From an uncultured Eubacteriales bacterium (GTDB lineage Bacteria; Bacillota; Clostridia; Oscillospirales; CAG-382): a DNA stretch of 64,000 bases. Below the pieces are notes generated by a model, which saw only the letters and a list, made by a program, of their open reading frames with translations, did not search any database and was not told where the DNA came from. Location: contig URVJ01000008.1 of assembly GCA_900551295.1 (NCBI GenBank), forward strand, positions 34,564-98,563, read 5' to 3'. Position numbers and translations under genes: made by a program. This document shows positions 7,389 through 14,721 of the stretch, one piece after another (the stretch's first letter is position 1; each line of letters opens with the position of its first letter).

Positions 7389-9473
7389 ATGAAAAAGCGT
7401 ACAATTTACTGCGGAGAGCTGAGCGAGGCTCTTGTAGGCACAACGCAGACAGCCTGCGGCTGGGTTCAGACCAAGAGAGACATGGGCGGAGTTATATTTA
7501 TTGATCTTCGCGACAGAGAAGGCGAATTACAGGCGGTCTTTGACGCGCAGAATCTGAGTGCGGAGGATTTCAAAACTGCTGAGGGTCTGAAAAATCAGTC
7601 GGTCATAGCAATCACCGGTCTTGTAAGACTGCGCGGAGAGGACACGGTAAACCCCAAGATAAAAACCGGAACCGTCGAGATTGCTTCTCAGAGCATTGAG
7701 GTTCTCTCGGTTGCGGACACAATGCCTTTCAAGCTTGACGAAACGGTAAGAGAGGATTTAAGACTTCAGTACAGATACCTTGACATAAGACGTCCCGAAA
7801 TGCTCCGCAATCTGAGATTCCGCCACAAAGTTGCGTCGGTTGCGCGGCACTATCTTGACGAAAACGGCTTTATCGACGTCGAAACGCCGTATCTTACGCG
7901 TTCCACACCCGAAGGCGCGAGAGATTATCTTGTTCCGAGCCGCGTTCACCCCGGTATGTTCTATGCACTGCCGCAGTCGCCGCAGATATTCAAGCAGTTA
8001 CTCATGGTAGGCGGCATTGACAAGTATTATCAGGTGGCGAGATGTTTCCGCGACGAGGATCTAAGAGCCGACAGACAGCCCGAATTTACTCAGGTAGACA
8101 TGGAAATGTCCTTTGTCGAACAGGAGGACGTACTGGTTCATCTTGAAAAGATATTCAAGTATATGTTCAAAGAAACGATAGGTCTTGAAATTACCGATCC
8201 GTTTCCGAGAATAACCTGGAACGACTCCATGGACAAATACGGCTGCGACAAGCCCGACCTGCGTTTCGGTCTTGAAATCAAGGACGTCACGGACATTGCC
8301 GCGAAAACAGGATTTGAGGTATTCAACAAGGTCACAAAGGCAGGCGGCGTAGTACGCGCGATAAATGCAAAAAACGCAGGCGATTTCTTCACGCGTTCCC
8401 GCATTGAGGAGCTTACCGAAAAAGCCGTAAACTACGGTGCAAAAGGCATGGCGTGGATACTGATACGTCCTGACGGCAGCTACTACACGGTTCTCGACAA
8501 GTTCATGTCGAAAGAGGATCTTGAAAGCATAGTTAAGGCTCTCGACGGTTCGGCAAACGACTTTATCTTCTTCTGCGCGGACAAATTGCAGAATGTAAGA
8601 AAAATATTGGGTGCGCTGAGAAACGACGTCGGCGATATGCTCGGACTTCGCAAAAAGGGCGAATTCAAGCCCTGCTTTGTAATAGATTTCCCCGAATTTG
8701 AATATTCGGAAGAAGAAAAGAGATACGTCGCAACGCACCACCCGTTCACGATGCCATACCCCGAAGATTTACAGTATCTCAAAACAGCGCCCGAAAAAGT
8801 ACGCGCGCAAGCCTACGACGTGGTTCTCAACGGTGTTGAGTTAGGTTCAGGCTCTGTCCGTATTCACGACAGAAACGTTCAGGAGACAATGTTTGAGGCT
8901 TTGGGCTTTACCGAAGAAGAAACCATGAAGCGTTTCGGATTTATGGTAAACGCATTCCGCTACGGCACTCCTCCGCACGCGGGTTTTGCGTTCGGTCTTG
9001 ACAGATTCGTAATGCTGCTTCTCGGCTGCGACAGTCTGCGCGACGTAATCGCCTTCCCGAAAATAAAAGACGCGTCCTGCTTAATGACGGACGCACCCAA
9101 CCTTGTAGAAACAAAACAGCTTGAAGAGCTTTCTTTACTGTCCTTATCGGAGCAGACCGAAACTTTAAGCGTTCAGAGAAAGAAAAAATCTACGCCGAAA
9201 ATCGACGTTGACAACGTTGCGTCCTTGGCAAAGCTTTGCTTTGCGGACGACGAAAAAAAGTCTCTCGAAAAAGACATGGAATCAATAATTGCCTTTGCAA
9301 ACCAGCTTGACGAGCTTGACGTAAGCGGCGTAAGCGCAAGAGAACATCTTGTTTCGGAAACCAACGTATTTGCTCCGGACGTGCCGCAAAACTCATTTGA
9401 CCGCACCGAGCTGCTTGCAAACGCAAAAACAAAGACTTCGGAATACATCACGGTTCCGAGAATCGTGGAATAA
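7389..9473 (+). CDS. aspS-gatC: Aspartyl-tRNA synthetase fused to amidotransferase subunit GatC
   Basis: This 694-aa protein joins two enzymes. Residues 1 to about 600 are a bacterial-type AspRS with an OB anticodon-binding domain, class II motif 1 (FIDVETPYLTRSTPEGARDY), motif 2 (FRDEDLRADRQPEFTQ), a GAD insertion (about 285-415) and motif 3 (GFAFGLDRFVMLLLG). After a short linker (LSVQRKKKS), residues about 602-694 are a complete GatC with its start-like core (VDNVASLAKLCFADDE) and C-terminal belt. The AspRS would load Asp on tRNA-Asp and probably tRNA-Asn; GatCAB then amidates the latter. GGAGG at 7377-7381 fixes the ATG at 7389; the longer frame from 7152 runs through the T-box. gatA follows after 21 bp and gatB overlaps gatA, so all parts of the amidotransferase come from one mRNA. 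Confidence 0.96.
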   Translation: MKKRTIYCGELSEALVGTTQTACGWVQTKRDMGGVIFIDLRDREGELQAVFDAQNLSAEDFKTAEGLKNQSVIAITGLVRLRGEDTVNPKIKTGTVEIASQSIEVLSVADTMPFKLDETVREDLRLQYRYLDIRRPEMLRNLRFRHKVASVARHYLDENGFIDVETPYLTRSTPEGARDYLVPSRVHPGMFYALPQSPQIFKQLLMVGGIDKYYQVARCFRDEDLRADRQPEFTQVDMEMSFVEQEDVLVHLEKIFKYMFKETIGLEITDPFPRITWNDSMDKYGCDKPDLRFGLEIKDVTDIAAKTGFEVFNKVTKAGGVVRAINAKNAGDFFTRSRIEELTEKAVNYGAKGMAWILIRPDGSYYTVLDKFMSKEDLESIVKALDGSANDFIFFCADKLQNVRKILGALRNDVGDMLGLRKKGEFKPCFVIDFPEFEYSEEEKRYVATHHPFTMPYPEDLQYLKTAPEKVRAQAYDVVLNGVELGSGSVRIHDRNVQETMFEALGFTEEETMKRFGFMVNAFRYGTPPHAGFAFGLDRFVMLLLGCDSLRDVIAFPKIKDASCLMTDAPNLVETKQLEELSLLSLSEQTETLSVQRKKKSTPKIDVDNVASLAKLCFADDEKKSLEKDMESIIAFANQLDELDVSGVSAREHLVSETNVFAPDVPQNSFDRTELLANAKTKTSEYITVPRIVE

Positions 9474-9494
9474 TCGGAAAGGGAGGAAAAAGCA

Positions 9495-10937
9495 ATGTCG
9501 GATATAACAAAAATGGCTGTGACCGAGCTTTGCGAAAGCATAAAAAAAGGCGAGCTTTCACCGCTTGAAGTCACGGACGCTTACTTAAAGAGCATTTCGG
9601 AAAAGGACGGCGAAACGGGCGCGTTTCTTACCGTAACCGAAAAACAGGCAAAAGAACGCGCGGAAAAACTCGGAAAATCTGACGACAGTCAGGCGCTGTT
9701 CGGTATTCCCTGCGCGATAAAGGACAACATCTGCACAAAGGGCGTCAAGACCACTTGTGCGTCAAAAATGCTCTCGGACTTTATTCCCTGCTACGACGCG
9801 ACGGTAATGCAAAAGCTTGAAAAGGCAGGCGCCGTAATGCTCGGCAAGACAAATATGGACGAATTTGCCATGGGCGGTTCGACGGAAAACTCGGCGTTCA
9901 AAATCACGAGAAACCCTGCTGCCCCCGACCGTGTTCCCGGAGGAAGCAGCGGCGGAAGCGCGGCGTGCGTTGCGGCATACGAGGCTCCGTTTGCTCTCGG
10001 CTCGGACACGGGCGGTTCAATACGCCAGCCTGCGGCATTCTGCGGAGTTGTCGGCATAAAACCGACATACGGTGTCGTTTCGAGATACGGCCTTATAGCA
10101 TTTGCGTCCTCTCTTGACCAGATAGGCCCGATAACCCACGGCGTAAAGGACAATGCGCTTATACTTTCAGCCATTGCGGGCAGTGACGAAAAAGACGCGA
10201 CAAGCATAAGAAAACCGTTTGAAACAGACTATTTAAACGGAATCGAGAACGGCGTAAAGGGTCTCAAAATCGGGCTTCCGACCGAATTTTTTGCCGACGG
10301 AATTGATCCCGAAGTAAAAAGTGCAGTACTCAATGCGACAAAGGTATACGAAAGTCTCGGCGCAGAGATTACCGAGCTTTCAATGCCCTCTTTAAAGCAC
10401 GCGCTTGCGGCTTACTATGTAATATCCTCTGCTGAGGCGTCCTCAAACCTTGCGCGTTTCGACGGTGTACGCTACGGAACGAGAAGTTCGGAATATTCCG
10501 ACATGGATTCGCTTTACAAGAACACCAGAAGCCAGAACTTCGGCGCAGAAGTCAAGCGCCGCATAATGCTCGGAACTTTCGCGCTGTCAAGCGGATACTA
10601 CGACGCGTACTACAAAAAAGCTTTACGCGCGAGAAGCATTATAATCGACGAATATGCAAAGGCTTTTGAAAAGTGCGACGTAATTCTGAGTCCCGTAACA
10701 CCGACTCCGGCGTACAAAATCGGCGAAAAGACAAGCGATCCCGTCGAGATGTATCTCGGCGATATATACACCGTTCCGGTAAACATTGCCGGACTTCCGT
10801 CCTTATCTCTGCCGTGCGGAAAGACTGTATCCGGACTTCCGATAAGTATGCAGCTTATCGGCAAGGCTCTCGGCGAAAAGCTTTTATACAGGACCGGCTT
10901 TGCTTTTGAAAGCGTATTCGGAGGTGCAAGACAATGA
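9495..10937 (+). CDS. gatA: Asp-tRNA(Asn)/Glu-tRNA(Gln) amidotransferase subunit A
   Basis: GatA is the glutaminase subunit of GatCAB; it frees ammonia from glutamine and channels it to GatB. The 480-residue protein has the amidase signature (PGGSSGGSAACVAA...LGSDTGGSIRQPAAFCGVVG), which contains the Ser-cisSer pair, with the catalytic Lys upstream in GIPCAIKDNI. An AGGGAGG site precedes the ATG. It lies 21 bp after the AspRS-GatC fusion and overlaps gatB by 4 bp (ATGA), so the two are probably translationally coupled. Length and motifs are typical. Confidence 0.97.
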   Translation: MSDITKMAVTELCESIKKGELSPLEVTDAYLKSISEKDGETGAFLTVTEKQAKERAEKLGKSDDSQALFGIPCAIKDNICTKGVKTTCASKMLSDFIPCYDATVMQKLEKAGAVMLGKTNMDEFAMGGSTENSAFKITRNPAAPDRVPGGSSGGSAACVAAYEAPFALGSDTGGSIRQPAAFCGVVGIKPTYGVVSRYGLIAFASSLDQIGPITHGVKDNALILSAIAGSDEKDATSIRKPFETDYLNGIENGVKGLKIGLPTEFFADGIDPEVKSAVLNATKVYESLGAEITELSMPSLKHALAAYYVISSAEASSNLARFDGVRYGTRSSEYSDMDSLYKNTRSQNFGAEVKRRIMLGTFALSSGYYDAYYKKALRARSIIIDEYAKAFEKCDVILSPVTPTPAYKIGEKTSDPVEMYLGDIYTVPVNIAGLPSLSLPCGKTVSGLPISMQLIGKALGEKLLYRTGFAFESVFGGARQ

Positions 10938-12364
10938 CTTACTACAAGGGTTACGAAATGGTAATAGGACTTGAGGTCCATGCCGAGCTTAAAACAAAAA
11001 CCAAAATTTTCTGCCGCTGCAAAACAGATTTCGGCGCAGAACCCAACACACAGTGCTGTCCTATATGCATGGGTATGCCGGGAACGCTGCCGGTACTCAA
11101 CGAAAAAGTCGTTGACTATGCGATAAAAGCCGGCAAAGCTCTCGGCTGCGAAATAACGCGCCATTCAAAGCAGGACAGAAAAAACTACTTCTATCCCGAT
11201 CTTCCAAAAGCCTACCAGATTTCGCAATACGATCTTCCTTTATGCGTCGGCGGTCATGTTGACATTGAAACCTCCGAGGGTTCAAAGACGATAGGAATTA
11301 CGCGCATACACATTGAGGAGGACGCGGGCAAGCTTATTCACGACGAAACCCACGGCACCATGATAGACTGCAACCGCTGCGGCGTTCCGCTTATAGAAAT
11401 AGTATCCGAACCCGACATAAGAAGCGCCGAGGAGGCTGCGGCATATTTAAGAAAGCTCAGAGCCGTTATTCTTTACACGGGCGTTTCAGACTGCAAGATG
11501 AACGAGGGTTCATTACGCTGCGACGTAAACCTCTCGGTAAGAAAAGCCGGCGAGCAGGCATTCGGCACGCGAACAGAGATGAAGAACATAAACTCATTTC
11601 AATTTATAATAAAAGCCATAGAGTACGAATACAAGCGTCAGGTTGACGCGCTTGAATCGGGCGAGAAGATAGTTCAGGAAACACGCCGTTTCGACGCGAA
11701 CACCGGCAAGACCTACACCATGCGTTCAAAGGAAAACGCAAACGACTACCGTTATTTCCCCGATCCCGACTTACCGGCAATCGAGATAAGCGACGAAATG
11801 CTAAAAAAGCTTACGTCTGAAATTCCGGTACTCCCCGACGAGCGCAAAAAGCTATACACTGAAAAATTCGGGCTTACGGCATACGACGCCGAAATGATCA
11901 CTGCGGAGCTTGAAACTGCGGACTACTACGAAAAAGGTGCGGCGCTCACGAAATATCCGAAATTACTTGCAAATCTCCTTATTTCCGAGTTTTTCGCGCT
12001 CAAAGGCGATGACGGCAGCATTAAAATATGTGCCGAAAATGCGGCAAAGCTTGCGGAGCTTTTAGGAGAGCAGAAGATCAACAGTTCCACCGCGAAAAAG
12101 CTTACAAAACAGCTTTGGGAGCACGACGAAGATCCCGAAGTTATTGTAAAACGCGACGGACTTGAGCAGATCAACGACCGCGGTTTACTAAAGCAGCTCT
12201 GCGAAAAGGCATTTGCCGAAAATCCCAAGTCGATAGAGGACTACAAGAAGGGCAAAAAGACTGCTCTCAAGGCTATTATCGGAAAAGTTATGTCGGAAAC
12301 CGGCGGAAAAGGCAATCCGGTTATCATAAACGAGGTTGTGGAGGAACTGGCTTCGGGACTTTAA
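10934..12364 (+). CDS. gatB: Asp-tRNA(Asn)/Glu-tRNA(Gln) amidotransferase subunit B
   Basis: GatB is the ATP-dependent kinase/amidase subunit that activates the misacylated aminoacyl-tRNA and accepts ammonia from GatA. The 476-aa protein shows the family start (YEMVIGLEVHAELKTKTKIFC), a Cys pair likely binding zinc (CRCKTDF...QCCPICMG), the signature DYRYFPDPDLP and a C-terminal YqeY-like tail (about 330-476). It is the last gene of the T-box operon. Downstream lies the long non-coding element with two strong terminator-like hairpins. Confidence 0.97.
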   Translation: MTYYKGYEMVIGLEVHAELKTKTKIFCRCKTDFGAEPNTQCCPICMGMPGTLPVLNEKVVDYAIKAGKALGCEITRHSKQDRKNYFYPDLPKAYQISQYDLPLCVGGHVDIETSEGSKTIGITRIHIEEDAGKLIHDETHGTMIDCNRCGVPLIEIVSEPDIRSAEEAAAYLRKLRAVILYTGVSDCKMNEGSLRCDVNLSVRKAGEQAFGTRTEMKNINSFQFIIKAIEYEYKRQVDALESGEKIVQETRRFDANTGKTYTMRSKENANDYRYFPDPDLPAIEISDEMLKKLTSEIPVLPDERKKLYTEKFGLTAYDAEMITAELETADYYEKGAALTKYPKLLANLLISEFFALKGDDGSIKICAENAAKLAELLGEQKINSSTAKKLTKQLWEHDEDPEVIVKRDGLEQINDRGLLKQLCEKAFAENPKSIEDYKKGKKTALKAIIGKVMSETGGKGNPVIINEVVEELASGL

Positions 12365-12643
12365 TGGTAACATTTATGCGTGGTTAATTTTGCCTGTTTT
12401 GGGTGAAAACCGGGAATTCACTTCCATGTGCAACCCTATTCACCAACTTTTCGACGGCGAAAAAGTTGCACTCTAAAGAACGTAAACAAAAGCCGTTCGC
12501 CGCTCAAACGCCGCAGCGAAAGCGCGGCTTCCTCTCCACACATCAAACTATCGTCGGTGAAATTTTCCCGCACCTCCGACATTTGCTATCTTCGCTCGCA
12601 GATGCTCCGCACTGCTCGATGATGGGGTCTGTACAAATTTTAA

Positions 12644-12670
12644 CCCTTGCGAAAGCAAGGGCTATTTTTT
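12644..12670 (+). terminator. Hairpin terminator, possibly ending the gatCAB transcript
   Basis: CCCTTGC-GAAA-GCAAGGG followed by CTATTTTTT. It lies inside element copy A, 280 bp after gatB. Confidence 0.75.
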
Positions 12671-12761
12671 ATAGTGTCTTACAGTCAACAGGACACGCTT
12701 TTCCGACCGGCTCGCTTACGCGAGATGACTTTTTCAAATGTTACATTTATGTTTAGTAAAA

Positions 12762-12806
12762 AACTCTGTGCGAAATTAACCCCAACGCACAGAGTTATCT
12801 TTTTTA
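12762..12806. terminator. Bidirectional hairpin terminator in element copy A
   Basis: AACTCTGTGCG / CGCACAGAGTT (11 bp, perfect), with ATCTTTTTT on the plus side and TTTTAC on the minus side. It could stop transcripts from both gatB and the leftward SanA-like gene. Confidence 0.75.
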
Positions 12807-13017
12807 TTACCCTTATTTCTTAATTTCCATAGCTTGTTCACGCACCTGCCCATATCTGAGTCAGCCGCCTGCCTTTTGGTGGCTGACGGTACAAGCTGGC
12901 GGCACAGAGTATCCCTCAATTCTGTTCTTATTTAAGGGCTGCCGTTTTCTTTGCAGCTTTCTTTTTAAAAAGAAAGCGCGTACCCTTAAGCGCGTATTCC
13001 TGCGTATTCTCGCCCCC

Positions 13018-13671
13018 CTAAAATGCGTATTCTTTTTCGCCGAGGTATTTGGGTTTGGGTTTAAGGAAAGAGCTTATAAAATCTTTAGCACGGGCAGCGG
13101 TTTCGCGGACATCGCGCATAAACTGACCGCGGTAAGTCACGGTATCGCAGGCAACTCCGGAGCAATCAAGTCCGAGAGCGTTTGCGACGAACACAGCGCG
13201 GTAAAGGTGATATTTCTGCGTAACGGCGACAATTTTTTCCGCACCGAATATTTCCTTTGCCCTGTACATACTGTCATAAGTGGAAAATCCGGCATAATCG
13301 AGAACGATGTCATCGGCAGGCACGCCCTTGTTCTGAACAAGATACTTTGACATTGCAACAGGCTCATTATAGGAAATTCTGCCGTTGTCACCCGTAACAA
13401 GAATTTTTCCCGACGCACCGTCAAAATACAGCTTTGCCGCCATATCAAGCCTGTCCTTTAGCATATCCGACGGCGTACCGTCGCTCCTCAATCCGGCGCC
13501 CAGAACAAGTATGCAGTCGTAAGTATCTTTTGCTGCCGAATCAGAACTTAACATCTTACCCGACGCCGACGCAATGACGTACACGTTCATAAAAGCGTAT
13601 AATACGGCAAGAGCTGCAGCGAATATAACCGCTGCGGCAATTATCTTTTTGATCTTTACATTACACTTCAT
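13018..13671 (-). CDS. YdcF/SanA-like (DUF218) membrane-anchored protein
   Basis: This 217-aa protein has an N-terminal transmembrane helix (about residues 7-30) after a Lys-rich start, then a DUF218 domain with the typical strand-loop signatures (YDCILVLGAGLRSDG, KILVTGDNG, ASTYDSMYRA-like region, VAVTQKYHLYRAVFVANALG). SanA/YdcF proteins are envelope-associated and linked to barrier or peptidoglycan precursor functions; the substrate is unknown. The ATG at 13669-13671 was chosen because AAAGG lies 9 nt upstream; the frame is open 12 codons further without a ribosome site. Just past the stop codon, GCGTATTC-type 8-mers recur (13025, 13002, 12992), the first inside the last codons of this gene. 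Confidence 0.88.
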   Translation of the reverse strand: MKCNVKIKKIIAAAVIFAAALAVLYAFMNVYVIASASGKMLSSDSAAKDTYDCILVLGAGLRSDGTPSDMLKDRLDMAAKLYFDGASGKILVTGDNGRISYNEPVAMSKYLVQNKGVPADDIVLDYAGFSTYDSMYRAKEIFGAEKIVAVTQKYHLYRAVFVANALGLDCSGVACDTVTYRGQFMRDVRETAARAKDFISSFLKPKPKYLGEKEYAF

Positions 13672-13738
13672 ATATTTTACCTTTTCAGCATCGCTGCGCC
13701 GCGGCAAAACACATAAAGCACACGTATTCTGCCGTTTC

Positions 13739-14527
13739 TTACAGCGTTCTCAGATACTCAAGCGATGTTTTGAGATTTTCATTTCTCTTATCTCCCGCAC
13801 TTCCTTCAAGCGAGATGTTTCCTGCCTTATATCCTGCCTTGTCAAGCGCCGCAAAGAACGCGCCGTAGTCGTCCCCGTCGCAAGGCAATGGTATCATGCG
13901 CTTATTGGACGGACTTGCGATATGAACATGGGAAATATAATCTCCGTATGACGCTATCTCGTCAAGCGTATCTCCGCCGAGCATTGCATGATAGTAGTCC
14001 ACAAGCAGCTTTACATTAGGCACACCAAGCTCTTTTATAAATTGCACGGTTTCCTTGCAGGTCACGAACATATTGCATTCTTCCTTACGCAGTTCCTCGA
14101 TTGCAATAACCGCGCCGTACTTTGCCGCAGCCGGTGCGAGAACGTCACCGACAAGCTCACGCAGCTGTTCGAGCGCCTTTTCTCTCGGATAACCCTCCGG
14201 TACGCTGCGCGCCCTTCCGCTGCCCATAACAAAATTCTTTGTTCCGAGCTTTTTTACCTTTTCAAGCGTCGATTCAATATGCTCTTTTATCTTTGCATGA
14301 TCCGCCTTTTCGCCGACCATTGCAAAATCGCCTACAATAAGACCGTTCATAGATATGCACGGTAAACCGAGTTCTTTCAGCAAATCCGCACTTTCGTCTA
14401 TAACCGACTGCTCGGTTTTGGCAAGTTCGGAAAAGCTTGTTTCCACAAAGTCAAATCCTGTTTCTTTTATATTTCGTATATCCTTAAAATCCGTAATTCC
14501 GACACATATTCCGATATTCTTTTTCAT
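13739..14527 (-). CDS. Sugar phosphate isomerase/epimerase family TIM barrel
   Basis: A 262-aa xylose-isomerase-like TIM barrel. It starts MKKNIGICVGITDF and carries the metal-binding acidic and His positions typical of the family: AIEELRKEECN, LLVDYYHAMLGG, HVHIASP and the C-terminal NISLEGS. Members isomerise or epimerise sugars (for example IolE, IolI or tagatose epimerase); the actual substrate cannot be read from sequence. A strong GGAGG precedes the ATG and a good promoter lies at 14564-14592. The next gene follows 67 bp downstream in the same orientation and is probably on the same transcript. Confidence 0.85.
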   Translation of the reverse strand: MKKNIGICVGITDFKDIRNIKETGFDFVETSFSELAKTEQSVIDESADLLKELGLPCISMNGLIVGDFAMVGEKADHAKIKEHIESTLEKVKKLGTKNFVMGSGRARSVPEGYPREKALEQLRELVGDVLAPAAAKYGAVIAIEELRKEECNMFVTCKETVQFIKELGVPNVKLLVDYYHAMLGGDTLDEIASYGDYISHVHIASPSNKRMIPLPCDGDDYGAFFAALDKAGYKAGNISLEGSAGDKRNENLKTSLEYLRTL

Positions 14528-14563
14528 GATGCACCTCCGAAAAAAGTTTGTTACCGTAAATCA

Positions 14564-14592
14564 AGTATAACATGCAAAAAATTCCTTTACAA
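14564..14592 (-). promoter_or_regulatory. Sigma-A promoter of the TIM-barrel isomerase gene
   Basis: TTGTAA (complement of 14587-14592), 17-bp spacer, TATACT (complement of 14564-14569). Confidence 0.75.
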
Positions 14593-14721
14593 GTAACAAT
14601 CGTACATCAAAATATCAAAATCGTACACAAAAATTGCGCGATCAACAAAAACATTATACAAAACCGGTCCGGCACAGAGTCCGGGCCGAAATCTTTCGAT
14701 TGTTCTTTTAAAAGCGCCGTA

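Larger units (their letters stand above)
12377..12989. repeat. Structured intergenic element, copy A
   Basis: About 0.6 kb without a plausible gene between gatB and the SanA-like gene. It is homologous to 35700-36380 and, in its first 100 bp, to 18385-18485. Shared blocks are: a CAACTTTTCG / CGAAAAAGTTG hairpin (12444-12468); a CAGTCAACAG...CTCGC/GCGAG hairpin block (about 12688-12750); and a block with outer helix AGCTTGT/ACAAGCT (12831-12837, 12891-12897) enclosing a 10-bp helix (12860-12869 with 12878-12887), then GGTACAAGCTGGCGGCA, a GCTGC/GCAGC hairpin and the palindrome GCTTTCTTTTTAAAAAGAAAGC (about 12956-12978). Helices keep pairing where the copies differ in sequence, so RNA structure seems selected. 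The strand of action is unknown; it may be a non-coding RNA, 3' UTR element or non-autonomous mobile repeat. I do not recognise the family. Confidence 0.75.

Noticed and set aside
12403..12756. 117-codon open frame inside element copy A
   Set aside because: No ribosome site, not conserved as a frame in copy B, and crosses the terminator at 12644-12670.
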